A stretch of 64,000 nt of DNA from Metasolibacillus sp. (GCF_025291715.1 NZ_JAMBIZ010000002.1:184548-248547), one strand, 5' to 3'; positions 16,760 through 26,209 are shown, counted from the first letter of the stretch. Notes: generated by a model from the letters alone, not told the origin. Made by a program: numbers and translations.

Positions 16760-18658
16760 TTACTTAATTTCAATAGTAATGGATTCTCCATTTTTTAATG
16801 TGCCGCTATTCGTTACATTAATTTCTTTACCTTGTAGGTTTGTAAATACAATCGGTGTCACAATAGACGGTGCTGCTGCGCTTACCGCTTGCAAATCAAC
16901 CTTTAATAGTGGATCGCCTTTTTTCACTGTTTGCCCTTGTGCAACGAATGCTTCAAAGCCTTCACCATTTAATTTTACCGTATCTAACCCAACGTGAATT
17001 AATAGCTCTAAGCCATCCTTTGTCATTAAACCAACCGCATGCTTCGTTGGGAAGACCATTGCAACTTCACCATCAACTGGCGATACGAAAATGCCATCAG
17101 TTGGATTTATCGCAAAGCCAGGTCCCATCATACCAGTTGAGAATACTTGATCTGGTACAGCTGTTAAAGGTAATAGCTCACCTGTTGCAGGCATTGCTAC
17201 AGTGATAGAACGATCTACTTGCACATTTTGTTGCGTTGCTTCTTCTACTACGACTTCATTTTTTAATGCTGGATGCCCTTTTTTCAATCTTTCTTTCATT
17301 GCATCGCCTAAAAACTCTACAGATGGTCCAATAACAACTTGTGCTGCCGTCTTGTTCATGCGCATTACGCCTTTTGCACCGTAGCGCTTTAACAATGCTT
17401 CATCAATAACTGTTGTATCTTTTAAAGACATGCGTAAACGTGTTGCACAATAGTCTACTTCATTAATATTCGTTGGTCCACCAAGACCTTCAATCATATA
17501 AAACGCTTTCGTGTCTAATACTTCATCCGCTGAGCCTTCAAGTGCCGCTTCATCTTCATCATCTTCACGACCAGGTGTTTTTAAATCCAACGCTTTGATT
17601 AAGAAGTAGAACACGACAAAGTAAATGGCACCAAATACCAGACCAAGCACAAGTATTAATGCTGGCTTTGTTGCAATACCAAAGTTCAGTAAATAGTCAA
17701 TTAAGCCGGCTGAGAAGCCAAAGCCATGTAATACGCCTAATGCCTCTGTAACATATAATGAAATACCTGTTAACACTGCATGCACAGCGTATAATACTGG
17801 CGATAAGAACATAAATGTAAACTCAATTGGCTCTGTTACCCCTGTAACAAAGGCTGTTAATCCAATTGATAGGAACATCCCACCAACTGCCGCACGTTTC
17901 TCTTTTTTCGCTGCGAAATACATTGCTAAACATGCTGCTGGTAAACCGAACATCATAATTGGGAAGAAACCAGCTAAAAACGTTCCTGCTGTTGGGTCAC
18001 CTTTTAAGAAGCGGTTAATATCCCCTTTAACAACTTCACCTGCTGCTGTTGTAAATGTACCAAAGTCAAACCAAATAATCGTATTCATTACATGGTGTAA
18101 GCCTACTGGAATTAATAAACGGTTTAAGAAGCCATATACCCCTACACCTAGACCACCTGCGCCTAAAATCCAATCTGCACCACTATCAAGAACACCTTGA
18201 ATCGGTGGCCAAATGATACCAAATACAAACACTAACGCAGTCATTATGAGAGCTGTAATAATCGGTACGAATCGTCTACCACCGAAAAATGAGAGCCATT
18301 CAGGGAATTTTACATTATAAAATTTGTTATAAAGTAGACCTGCAATTACCCCTGCAATAATCCCACCAAATACGCCCATATTAATTGTTTCATCATAGGC
18401 ACCTAAACCTTTTGTTAAAACAAGATAAGCAATCGCCCCTGCTAGTGCAGCACCACCGCTTGTATCAAAGGCAAAGCCCATTGCAATACCAATCGCAAAG
18501 ATAATTGGTAAGTTTCCTAAAATACCATCGCCTGCTGCTGCAATGACTGGCAAATCTAGCATATCTGGTTGGCCAAAGCGCACTAATAATGCTGCTGCTG
18601 GCAATGTCGCAATTGGAAACATTAAAGATTTACCGATTTTTTGTAAAAAAGCTAACAT
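16760..18658 (-). CDS. nagE: PTS N-acetylglucosamine-specific EIICBA
   Basis: 632 residues with three fused domains. EIIC is membrane-bound (about 1-370, with the family GLHHVMNTIIWFDFG and FLTGVTEPIEF-like GVTEPIEFTFMFLSP). EIIB has the phospho-cysteine in VDYCATRLRMSL (about 403). EIIA (about 480-632) has the HPr-accepting histidine region HVGLDTVKLNGEGF. It imports and phosphorylates GlcNAc. The IIC sequence and nag context support GlcNAc over glucose (ptsG). The linker after IIC is highly acidic (REDDEDEAALEGS). ATG 18658 is preceded by GGGGGAT. Confidence 0.92.
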   Translation of the reverse strand: MLAFLQKIGKSLMFPIATLPAAALLVRFGQPDMLDLPVIAAAGDGILGNLPIIFAIGIAMGFAFDTSGGAALAGAIAYLVLTKGLGAYDETINMGVFGGIIAGVIAGLLYNKFYNVKFPEWLSFFGGRRFVPIITALIMTALVFVFGIIWPPIQGVLDSGADWILGAGGLGVGVYGFLNRLLIPVGLHHVMNTIIWFDFGTFTTAAGEVVKGDINRFLKGDPTAGTFLAGFFPIMMFGLPAACLAMYFAAKKEKRAAVGGMFLSIGLTAFVTGVTEPIEFTFMFLSPVLYAVHAVLTGISLYVTEALGVLHGFGFSAGLIDYLLNFGIATKPALILVLGLVFGAIYFVVFYFLIKALDLKTPGREDDEDEAALEGSADEVLDTKAFYMIEGLGGPTNINEVDYCATRLRMSLKDTTVIDEALLKRYGAKGVMRMNKTAAQVVIGPSVEFLGDAMKERLKKGHPALKNEVVVEEATQQNVQVDRSITVAMPATGELLPLTAVPDQVFSTGMMGPGFAINPTDGIFVSPVDGEVAMVFPTKHAVGLMTKDGLELLIHVGLDTVKLNGEGFEAFVAQGQTVKKGDPLLKVDLQAVSAAAPSIVTPIVFTNLQGKEINVTNSGTLKNGESITIEIK

Positions 18659-18692
18659 TCAAGTATCCCCCTTAATTTTCATTTTGGACTAG

Positions 18693-18732
18693 TTGTCTAT
18701 ACAAGTATACATAAAATGAAAACGCTTTTCTA
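18693..18732 (-). promoter_or_regulatory. nagE promoter with NagR-type dyad and cre-like site
   Basis: A -10 TATACT (18704-18709, minus) is flanked on its downstream side by the dyad TTGTCTATACAA (18693-18704), which resembles HutC/NagR-type GlcNAc-repressor sites, and upstream by TGAAAACGCTTTTC (18717-18730), close to the CcpA cre consensus. The -35 is poor. Together they suggest induction by amino-sugar phosphates and catabolite control; both assignments are by eye. Confidence 0.6.
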
Positions 18733-18780
18733 TATGATTTTAAAAAAAAGAACAAAAGTATTTCATAGACAGCTAGTCAA

Positions 18781-18984
18781 AAAAAGGACGAATCCCGAAT
18801 GTGCCGTTATATTGTTAAAAGTTTTGAACCCGCTCGCTAGCAGGTGGGTGCCCGCTTCACTACATTAAACGTCCCACTTTATTTGAGAGGGCATGTTTGC
18901 CGCAATGAAATGAGGGCTCCCATTCATTTAATGTTCGGTCAAAACATAGATTAACAACGAAAAACGAACACTTCAGGATTCGTA
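18781..18984 (-). ncRNA. ssrS: 6S RNA
   Basis: A roughly 200-nt transcript whose ends pair (5' ACGAATCC with 3' GGATTCGT). It contains the conserved blocks TTTGACCGAACAT and GAAGCGGGCACCCACCTG known from Bacillus 6S RNA, and ends in a T run at 18781-18787. It lies immediately downstream of aspS, the position of the 6S-1 gene (bsrA) in B. subtilis. 6S RNA binds the housekeeping RNA polymerase and mimics an open promoter; pRNA start and bulge positions were not mapped. Confidence 0.9.
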
Positions 18985-18992
18985 TTAAGCAT

Positions 18993-19021
18993 ATTTTAGC
19001 ACGAATAATCTGAATATTCAA
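18993..19021 (-). promoter_or_regulatory. 6S RNA promoter
   Basis: Minus strand -35 TTGAAT (19016-19021), spacer of 17 bases, -10 TAAAAT (18993-18998), with the RNA start expected about 18985. This is independent of aspS, whose terminator lies just upstream. Confidence 0.8.
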
Positions 19022-19110
19022 GTTAATGAGAGTAAGATTTTTGAAGCGTTTTCATTTGAATGCCAATATTTTTATGTTTTAAAGTAGGAATTCCCTCGTG
19101 AATTCCTAAT

Positions 19111-19151
19111 AAAAATGCCATTTGACCGTAGTATCGATCAAATGGCATTTT
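19111..19151 (-). terminator. Terminator of hisS-aspS
   Basis: AAATGCCATTTGA pairs with TCAAATGGCATTT and is followed on the minus strand by T residues. A second short hairpin (GGAATTC/GAATTCC) lies at 19086-19107. Confidence 0.85.
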
Positions 19152-19156
19152 ATTCA

Positions 19157-20929
19157 TTATTTTTCTTTCGTCGCTGTTACAGCTAAATGCAATTCTGTTA
19201 ATTGCGCATCTGCCACTTGTGACGGAGCATCTGTCAACAGACAGCTTGCTGATGCTGTTTTTGGGAAGGCAATTGTGTCGCGTAAGTTTGTACGACCAGC
19301 TAATAGCATAACAAAACGGTCAAGACCGAACGCTAAGCCACCGTGTGGCGGAACACCGTATTCAAATGCTTCTAATAGGAAGCCGAATTGCGCGCGTGCC
19401 TCTTCTTGTGTAAAGCCTAAAAGCTCAAACATTTTTTCCTGTAAGTCACGCTCATAAATACGCAATGAACCGCCGCCTAGCTCATAGCCATTTAACACGA
19501 TATCGTATGCTTGTGCACGCACTTCTTTAGGATTTGTCTCCATCAACGCCATATCTTCATCGAAAGGACGTGTGAATGGATGGTGCGCTGCGTAATAGCG
19601 ACCTTCTTCCTCATCATATTCGAATAATGGCCAATCAACAACCCATAAAAAGGCGAATTTTGACTCGTCGATTAAATTCAATTCTTTGCCTAGTTTTAAA
19701 CGTAATGCACCAAGTGCATCTGCAACAACAGAGGCTTTGTCTGCTACAAATAATAATAAGTCGCCCGCTTCTGCTTCTGTTGCACCTATAATTGCCTGTG
19801 CTGCATCGCCTTCAAAGAATTTAGCAATCGGTCCGTTTAATCCTTCTGCTGTTACTTTTAACCAAGCAAGCCCTTTTGCACCGTAGCGCCCTGCAAACTC
19901 GCCTAATGCATCGATATCTTTACGTGAGTAGTTATCTGCTGCACCTTTAACGTTGATTGCCTTTACTTCACCACCTGCTTTTACTGCGTTAGCAAATACA
20001 CCGAAAGCTGAATCTTTAACAATGTCAGATAGCTGCTTTAATTCTAAGCCAAAACGTACGTCTGGTTTATCTGAGCCATAACGTGCCATCGCCTCTTGAT
20101 AGCTCATGCGCTGGAATGGCGCTTCCACTTCCACACCTTTCACATCGCGCATTACTTGTTGAATTAAGCGTTCATTCATTGCGATAATTTCATCCATTGT
20201 CATAAACGATGTTTCGATATCGACTTGCGTAAATTCTGGCTGACGGTCTGCACGTAAATCTTCATCGCGGAAGCAACGTGCAATTTGGAAATACTTCTCG
20301 AAGCCTGATACCATCAATAATTGCTTAAATAGCTGTGGGGATTGTGGCAATGCATAGAATTCACCTTCATGCACACGAGACGGTACTAAATAGTCGCGTG
20401 CTCCCTCTGGTGTTGATTTTGTTAAAATTGGCGTTTCTACTTCTAAAAAGCCTTCATTTTGTAAAAAGTTTCGAATTGTACGCGTTACATCTGAGCGCAT
20501 TTTAAATGTATCGAACATTGCAGGGCGACGTAAATCTAAATAACGATACTTTAAGCGTAAATCCTCTGAAATTTCTACTTTGTCATCAATCGCAAATGGC
20601 GGTGTTTTCGCTTCATTAATAATTGTTAACGAAGACGCGATAACTTCAATTTTGCCTGTTTTAATATTTGGGTTAACTTGCCCTTCTTGACGAAGGACTA
20701 CCTTTCCAGTCACTTCGATGACAAATTCACTGCGAATTTTTTCAGCAATTGCTAACGCTTCAGGTGCCTCATCGCCAAATACGACTTGGACAATCCCTTC
20801 ACGGTCACGCATATCAACAAAAATTAATCCACCTAAATCGCGGCGCTTTTGCACCCAACCTTTTAATACAACTTCCTGACCTTGCTGCTGTTCATTTACT
20901 TCACCACAAGCATGTGTTCTTTGTGCCAT
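19157..20929 (-). CDS. aspS: Aspartyl-tRNA synthetase
   Basis: 590 residues, class II synthetase charging tRNA-Asp. The N-terminal OB-fold anticodon domain ([28 protein letters not shown]) is followed by motif 2 [24 protein letters not shown], the bacterial GAD insertion (about 280-420, with [13 protein letters not shown]), and motif 3 [15 protein letters not shown] near the end. ATG 20929 has GGAGGAATCG upstream. Co-transcribed with hisS, 17 bases apart, under a shared T-box. Confidence 0.95.
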   Translation of the reverse strand: MAQRTHACGEVNEQQQGQEVVLKGWVQKRRDLGGLIFVDMRDREGIVQVVFGDEAPEALAIAEKIRSEFVIEVTGKVVLRQEGQVNPNIKTGKIEVIASSLTIINEAKTPPFAIDDKVEISEDLRLKYRYLDLRRPAMFDTFKMRSDVTRTIRNFLQNEGFLEVETPILTKSTPEGARDYLVPSRVHEGEFYALPQSPQLFKQLLMVSGFEKYFQIARCFRDEDLRADRQPEFTQVDIETSFMTMDEIIAMNERLIQQVMRDVKGVEVEAPFQRMSYQEAMARYGSDKPDVRFGLELKQLSDIVKDSAFGVFANAVKAGGEVKAINVKGAADNYSRKDIDALGEFAGRYGAKGLAWLKVTAEGLNGPIAKFFEGDAAQAIIGATEAEAGDLLLFVADKASVVADALGALRLKLGKELNLIDESKFAFLWVVDWPLFEYDEEEGRYYAAHHPFTRPFDEDMALMETNPKEVRAQAYDIVLNGYELGGGSLRIYERDLQEKMFELLGFTQEEARAQFGFLLEAFEYGVPPHGGLAFGLDRFVMLLAGRTNLRDTIAFPKTASASCLLTDAPSQVADAQLTELHLAVTATKEK

Positions 20930-20946
20930 TATCGATTCCTCCAAAT

Positions 20947-22215
20947 TTATTTCTGCTCTAATAAGTAGTTCACTAAATCATGGAACGCGACTTTTTGCTG
21001 ATCGCCTGTTGCCATTGTTTTCACATTCACTGCCGCTTCGGCTAGCTCCGTTTCACCTAACACTAATACAAATTTTGCACCTAGGCGATCTGCTGCCTTC
21101 ATTTGTGCTTTCATTTTGCGATCGATGTAATCCATATCAGCAGAGATGCCTTTTGCACGGAAGGAGCTAATTAATTCCGCTGCCTTCACCTTCGCCGTAT
21201 CATCAAGCGCTACGACAAATACGTCAAGCTCATCTTTTACATCAAGCTCCACACCCTCTGCCTCAAGAGCTAGCAATAAACGCTCAATGGAAAGTGCAAA
21301 GCCGATACCTGGCATATCAGGTCCGCCAATATCTTCTACTAATCCGTTATAGCGACCACCACCGCAAAGTGTTGTAATCGCACCAAAGCCTGCCGCTGTT
21401 GACATGATTTCAAATGTTGTGTGGTTATAATAATCAAGCCCACGCACTAAATTTGGATCAATTTCATAGGCAATACCGAGCGTATCTAAATACATTTTTA
21501 CTTTCTCAAAATACGCTGCTGATTCCTCTGTTAAATAATTTGGTAATGCAGGTGCTGAAGCCATTAATGGATGCTCCCGATCTACTTTACAGTCCAAAAT
21601 ACGCAGTGGATTTTTTTCTAAACGCTTTTGGCAATCTGTACAAAACTCGCCAATGCTTGGCTGGAAGTGCTCGATTAATGCCTGACGGTGCGCATCTCGC
21701 GTTTCTTTATCGCCTAATGAATTGAGCACAAGCTTAATGTCCTTTAAACCAACTGTGCTGTAAATATCCATGACTAACGCAATCACTTCTGCATCAATCG
21801 CTGGGTCTGCAGAGCCAATCGCCTCTACGCCAAACTGTACGAATTGGCGATAACGACCAGCTTGTTGACGCTCATAGCGGAACATTGGTCCCATATAAGA
21901 AAGCTTCACAGGCTGGTCTGGCTGCCCGAACATTTTGTGCTCAACATAGGCACGCACTGCTGAAGCTGTTCCTTCCGGGCGAAGCGTTAAAGAACGACCA
22001 CCGCGATCCTCAAATGTATACATTTCCTTTTGCACGATATCTGTCGTATCACCAACCCCACGTTGGAAAAGCTCTGTCGCTTCAAACATCGGTGTGCGAA
22101 TTTCTTTATAGCGATAAAGATGACATAGCTCACGAATTTTCTCTTCAATTAACTGCCATTTCTCTGATTGTCCAGGTAAAATATCCTGTGTCCCTCTTGG
22201 TACTTTAAAGCTCAT
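20947..22215 (-). CDS. hisS: Histidyl-tRNA synthetase
   Basis: 422 residues, class II synthetase. Motif 1 lies around [29 protein letters not shown], motif 2 at [19 protein letters not shown], the His A motif at [15 protein letters not shown] and motif 3 [15 protein letters not shown], followed by the anticodon domain to the end. AAGGAGG precedes ATG 22215. First gene of the T-box-controlled hisS-aspS unit. Confidence 0.95.
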   Translation of the reverse strand: MSFKVPRGTQDILPGQSEKWQLIEEKIRELCHLYRYKEIRTPMFEATELFQRGVGDTTDIVQKEMYTFEDRGGRSLTLRPEGTASAVRAYVEHKMFGQPDQPVKLSYMGPMFRYERQQAGRYRQFVQFGVEAIGSADPAIDAEVIALVMDIYSTVGLKDIKLVLNSLGDKETRDAHRQALIEHFQPSIGEFCTDCQKRLEKNPLRILDCKVDREHPLMASAPALPNYLTEESAAYFEKVKMYLDTLGIAYEIDPNLVRGLDYYNHTTFEIMSTAAGFGAITTLCGGGRYNGLVEDIGGPDMPGIGFALSIERLLLALEAEGVELDVKDELDVFVVALDDTAKVKAAELISSFRAKGISADMDYIDRKMKAQMKAADRLGAKFVLVLGETELAEAAVNVKTMATGDQQKVAFHDLVNYLLEQK

Positions 22216-22235
22216 TTCAAATGCCTCCTTTTTTC

Positions 22236-22526
22236 AAAAAACAAAAAAGCCCTCGTCTCTTGCATAGCTATGCAAGGGACGAAAGCTTGTATCCATACTT
22301 CCGCGGTTCCACCCTAGTTGATGTAAAAAGTTACACCCTCTCGATATTCGGATAACGGCCGATTCCGTTTTTCCCTACTATGCATAAGCATTTCGAGAAA
22401 AAGCCTCTCAAGTGTTATTCGCAATGAACGTACTGTAGGAAAAATTGCAGCCGATGTTTTTCCCTCTCTGTGTCAGCCCTAGTTATTGCTACTTGCTTGG
22501 TCGCTGGCGATTTGTTCTTTAATTTA
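22236..22526 (-). ncRNA. T-box riboswitch of hisS-aspS
   Basis: The T-box sequence (minus) AGGGTGGAACCGCG lies at about 22300-22313, followed by a long terminator stem (CTTGCATAGCTATGCAAG core, then GGGCTTTTTTG at about 22236-22250). The stem I region contains AGTAGCAAT and AGAGAGGG, and a plausible specifier loop GAATAACACTTGAGAG in which CAC (His) is the codon. Uncharged tRNA would favour the antiterminator and switch the operon on. The specifier is inferred from context without folding. Confidence 0.92.
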
Positions 22527-22532
22527 TACTTT

Positions 22533-22561
22533 ATCATAATGATGTATACGGGACTTGTCAA
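22533..22561 (-). promoter_or_regulatory. hisS-aspS promoter
   Basis: Minus strand -35 TTGACA (22556-22561), 17-base spacer, -10 TATGAT (22533-22538); transcription would begin near 22526, leaving a leader of about 310 bases before hisS. Confidence 0.85.
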
Positions 22562-22650
22562 CCATTTTCAAAAAAACTATAGATTTTCGTATCGAAATGC
22601 TTTTACAATATGAATAGCGTAGCCTTTAGCATTTGAAAGGAGTTGCTATA

Positions 22651-24216
22651 GTGAGAAAAGCGTTTATTTTATGGTTGATTTGCATCATGCTTGTAACAAC
22701 GATGCTGCCAGCTACAGTGCACGATGTCAAGGCTGCTAAAGATGATTACATAGTCAATGCGGAAATTTTATATTTACGTGAAGGCCCTGGCTTATCGTAT
22801 CCTATTTTAGAAACATTAAAAGAAGGCCAATTGCTTTCCTCAATTGAAGGGCAAGGTGACTGGATGCATGTGACAGTGGATGGCCAAGAGGGCTGGGTAG
22901 CCAAATGGTTGATTAAACAAGCTACCGCAGAGAGACAGCAAAGCACCGACCAACAAATAGTCATTACACAGGTGGACAAGCTCAATGTTCGTTCAGAGCC
23001 TTCATTATCTGCAACCGTCCTAACACAGCTTCCATTAGGTGCGGAGGCACAGCTACTTCAGCAGCAGCAGGACTGGGCAGAAATCCAATATGGTAATGTC
23101 GTAGGGTGGGTTTCTACATTGTACATTACGATAAATGAAAAACCGTCAACACCTGTCACAGAGCAACCAGCTCAAGAGGAAGAGCAACCAGCTACTGAGA
23201 CAGTTGAAAATGATCCAAACACCTTTACAGTTGTTGTCGATAAAGTTAATATCCGAAAAAAGGCAAATACCACATCGAAAATATTAGGTGTCGCAACAAA
23301 AGGACAGCAATTCAAAGTATTAAGCAGAAATAATAATTGGGTGGAAATTCAATATTCCAAAAAGAAATCAGGCTGGATTTATAGCTTTTACGGCACATTT
23401 ACTGTCCAGCAAGAGGCACCAGCTGACCCATTAACACCTATTACGGAAAGCGTCACAATTATTTATAATGGGACAAATTTACGTGAGCAAGCTTCTACCT
23501 CATCAGCCGTTGTCCACCGTGCAGATGCTGGACAACAATATTCCATCATCGCTAAGGAAGGTGAATGGTATAAAGTAGCCGTTGATGACAAAGAGGCATA
23601 TGTAGCAAACTGGGTTGTGTCAGCTTCACAGGACGAAGCTACGAAAGCTACTACGGCACCGTCACGCAAAAATGGAACGTTGCAAGGACTAACAATTGTT
23701 ATCGACCCTGGACATGGTGGAAATGATCCTGGTACGACAGGCGTGCGTGGCACATATGAAAAAGGCTTAACATTGCAGACAGCCGAATTGCTAAAATCGA
23801 AATTACGTGCAGCAGGGGCAAATGTTGAGCTCACACGTGAAGCTGATGTTTTTGTTGATTTGCGTAAGCGCATCGCTGTTGGGCATCAGGCAAATGCAGA
23901 CGCCTTCATTAGCTTACACTATGATGCCAATGAGGTAAGCTCGGTTACAGGCTTTACAACGTATTACTATGGCGATACAAATAAAAAGCTTGCTGAAACT
24001 GTACAGCAAGGGCTTGAAGGTACCGTAAATTTACGCAGCCGTGGGGCACAATTTGGCAATTACTTAGTACTGCGCGAAAATCGCCAAAATGCCATTTTAA
24101 TTGAGCTTGGCTATTTAAGTAATGCCGCAGAGGAAGCAACAATTACAACCGACTATTACCGCGAGCAAGCAACGCTCGGTATTTATCAAGGGTTGTTAGA
24201 TTATTTTAATCAATGA
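22651..24216 (+). CDS. yrvJ: Secreted N-acetylmuramoyl-L-alanine amidase with SH3b repeats (YrvJ-like)
   Basis: 521 residues, exported. A signal peptide (LWLICIMLVTTMLPATVHDVKA) is followed by four bacterial SH3 domains (about 35-85, 110-160, 195-245, 270-325) each with a variant of LNVRSEPS...GW, then a C-terminal Amidase_3 zinc domain: IDPGHGGNDPG (His), YEKGLTLQTA (Glu), ISLHYDAN (His) and ILIELGYLSN (catalytic Glu). It cuts the amide between MurNAc and the stem peptide. GTG 22651 is preferred, with AAAGGAG 8 bases upstream; TTG 22633 lies before that site. It is divergent from hisS, as in B. subtilis. Confidence 0.9.
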   Translation: MRKAFILWLICIMLVTTMLPATVHDVKAAKDDYIVNAEILYLREGPGLSYPILETLKEGQLLSSIEGQGDWMHVTVDGQEGWVAKWLIKQATAERQQSTDQQIVITQVDKLNVRSEPSLSATVLTQLPLGAEAQLLQQQQDWAEIQYGNVVGWVSTLYITINEKPSTPVTEQPAQEEEQPATETVENDPNTFTVVVDKVNIRKKANTTSKILGVATKGQQFKVLSRNNNWVEIQYSKKKSGWIYSFYGTFTVQQEAPADPLTPITESVTIIYNGTNLREQASTSSAVVHRADAGQQYSIIAKEGEWYKVAVDDKEAYVANWVVSASQDEATKATTAPSRKNGTLQGLTIVIDPGHGGNDPGTTGVRGTYEKGLTLQTAELLKSKLRAAGANVELTREADVFVDLRKRIAVGHQANADAFISLHYDANEVSSVTGFTTYYYGDTNKKLAETVQQGLEGTVNLRSRGAQFGNYLVLRENRQNAILIELGYLSNAAEEATITTDYYREQATLGIYQGLLDYFNQ

Positions 24217-24220
24217 AAAA

Positions 24221-24262
24221 GATTGTCCGAAAAGCAGTACGTTAGACTGCTTTTCGGACAAT
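24221..24262. terminator. Strong hairpin between yrvJ and the accessory pair
   Basis: An 18-bp perfect stem: GATTGTCCGAAAAGCAGT (24221-24238) with its complement at 24245-24262. T-rich flanks on both strands allow bidirectional use. The 137 bases from 24263 to the next gene hold nothing I can assign. Confidence 0.8.
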
Positions 24263-24399
24263 CACATGCTTTTAGATTAGATAGTTCACTGTGAAAAAGT
24301 GATAGCGTTCTTTGATAAGGTTGAAAACACTGAAACTGAACATCAGTACTTTTGCTTTCACTTTTAAACTAAATTAAGAGGGAATTCGCTTTTGTTTTA

Positions 24400-24975
24400 C
24401 TACAGAAGATTGACAAAATGTTTCTCAAATTCTTCCTCTGTGTAAGTATGGACTTTTCTGAAATATAGCTTTTGAAATCGTTCTAAGTCAAATCGAATAA
24501 GTTCTTGCTTTCCTTTCGCTAAAAAATATTTAGCAATAGCATCTCTTGATTTAGAGTCTGCGATACTGTTCTTCTCTTGATTCGATACTGGATTTTTCTG
24601 TTGATTATATACCAAAATAAAATCAACTTTCTCACGTGTATCAGCAATTTTTGTGTTTGTTAAATCACAAAAAATCAATAAGCTATCTTTAATTTTACTT
24701 TTCACATTCGCTTTCGCATTCTTCATATTACCATTTTTAAACTCAATAAACGTAACATGACTTGTATGATAAGTGATAGCATCACAAGAGGATGCAACCT
24801 CCTCTGACAAGCCTAATCCATTCGCATACTGCGTCTTTACTTGATCAAAATCTACTGCTAGCATCTCAGAGTTTGTCATATAAACAATATTCGCCTTATC
24901 GCTGTTATCTTTAGATAACTCTTTTAAGGGGAAAAGATGATTTTGAAAAATAGGGAAACCTTCAATATTAATCAT
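24400..24975 (-). CDS. Small protein with PD-(D/E)xK-like signature, partner of ATPase
   Basis: 191 residues, family not recognised. It contains CDAITYH (D65) followed by strand HVTFIEFKNG (E78, K80), the D-x12-E-x-K spacing expected for a PD-(D/E)xK nuclease core; E58/E59 could supply the helix acid. The C-terminal half is basic and helical. No signal or membrane segment. ATG 24975 has GAGAGG 6 bases upstream and overlaps the ATPase gene by 8 bases; an ATG at 24990 lacks a ribosome site. The overlap argues that the two proteins act together. Nuclease function is inferred from one motif only; it could be a non-catalytic relative. Confidence 0.6.
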   Translation of the reverse strand: MINIEGFPIFQNHLFPLKELSKDNSDKANIVYMTNSEMLAVDFDQVKTQYANGLGLSEEVASSCDAITYHTSHVTFIEFKNGNMKNAKANVKSKIKDSLLIFCDLTNTKIADTREKVDFILVYNQQKNPVSNQEKNSIADSKSRDAIAKYFLAKGKQELIRFDLERFQKLYFRKVHTYTEEEFEKHFVNLL

Positions 24976-26209
24976 CCTGATACCTCTCATTTTCTAAATC
25001 TTGAAGAGGTCTTGCTAATTTGCTATAAATGATCTCAATATTATCAGATACATCCTCAATAAAAGAAGTCTCTTCCTTCACTGTTGCCAAATAATATTTG
25101 CATTTGTTCGCGATGCCATGTTTGGCTGAATACACTTCAATCGCATTTAAGAAATAAGGGCTGTGGGTAGTCAATAAAATATGCATGCCAAATTCTTTTT
25201 GAATCAACACAATCAACTCCGCAAATAATAATTGCCACTCTGGATGTAAATGAATTTCAGGCTCATCCAAAATAATCGTGCCATTCGGCTTTAATACATC
25301 ATTTGTCAATAAAGTTTTTAAAATAATAAATGTTTTTAAGCCAGATGAGAGGTTTCGTACATCTAATATTTTATCTGATTTACCTTTTTTATAACCAATA
25401 CCTAAATGATCAATTTTAACAACATCCCCACTACAAACGGCATTAATCTTATTATAAATATGCTCAAATTTATTTGTTGCAATAATTTTGTTAATGACCT
25501 TCCCCTCATTATGTTCTATCGTAAGTTTGTCTCTTAAATGATCGCGGTGATTATTATAACTACGAGAAAACCATACACGCTGAACTTGATCTAATACAAA
25601 CGGGTCATCAATATAAATAGCTTCTGTTTTAAGTGAAATACTATCTTTAACCTCCTTAACCACATTATTAGTTAGGGAAATTGACATAATAGATTCTTTA
25701 ATTGCTAGGTGAATTAATCCCCTATCGTCTGCAAAAACATTATTAATTTGACCGTTAAATTCTAAATCTAATTTTTTATTTAAAATAGCCTTGATAATCT
25801 CTCCACTGGATACATTTAACACCGCTAAAATATCTTTACAAGCCTCATCCAAGCTTTCATCGTCTATACTATTTTTGTATAAAGAATAGAATTCTTTTGT
25901 TAAGATTGCTGGGTCAGATAAATATCTTTCAATATTATCAACAATTTTTTTTGCTGGCATTTTTGTATATTCAATAAGAAATAATGTTTGACTTTGATTT
26001 TTATATAAACTACCTAGTATCTCTTCAACACTTCCAATACGTTCCTCCCTAATCTGCTCCTCAATCTGATAAAAACTATTGAACACCGCAAACAATGTTT
26101 TCCCAACTGTACTTTTCCCTGTATCATTTTCCCCTGCAATTACTGTTATTCCTTTTATTTCAATGGATGCTTCTTTAATTTTCCCTATATTTTTTAAGGA
26201 TAATTTCAT
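24968..26209 (-). CDS. AAA/ABC-type ATPase of SMC/OLD-like class, accessory
   Basis: 413 residues. Walker A GENDTGKST (26-34), a long middle insertion (about 60-275, helical, likely coiled), an ABC-like signature LSSGLK (287-292), Walker B TIILDEPEIHLHP (D315, E316) and the H-loop LLTTHSPYF (H349). This AAA_15/AAA_21 arrangement is used by OLD, PtuA, AriA and similar phage-defence sensors. No nuclease (Toprim) domain follows, so catalysis would come from the overlapping 24400-24975 product. The pair interrupts the usual yrvJ-dtd neighbourhood and looks AT-richer than its surroundings, consistent with acquisition. ATG 26209 follows AAAGGATG; a TATAAT box lies at 26267-26272. Confidence 0.85.
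   Translation of the reverse strand: MKLSLKNIGKIKEASIEIKGITVIAGENDTGKSTVGKTLFAVFNSFYQIEEQIREERIGSVEEILGSLYKNQSQTLFLIEYTKMPAKKIVDNIERYLSDPAILTKEFYSLYKNSIDDESLDEACKDILAVLNVSSGEIIKAILNKKLDLEFNGQINNVFADDRGLIHLAIKESIMSISLTNNVVKEVKDSISLKTEAIYIDDPFVLDQVQRVWFSRSYNNHRDHLRDKLTIEHNEGKVINKIIATNKFEHIYNKINAVCSGDVVKIDHLGIGYKKGKSDKILDVRNLSSGLKTFIILKTLLTNDVLKPNGTIILDEPEIHLHPEWQLLFAELIVLIQKEFGMHILLTTHSPYFLNAIEVYSAKHGIANKCKYYLATVKEETSFIEDVSDNIEIIYSKLARPLQDLENERYQDD

Noticed and set aside
24400..26209. Assignment of the ATPase pair to PARIS, Septu or Gabija
   Set aside because: The partner has no visible Toprim, HNH or UvrD-like helicase motifs, and the ATPase lacks a fused nuclease, so a named system is not supported by sequence alone.
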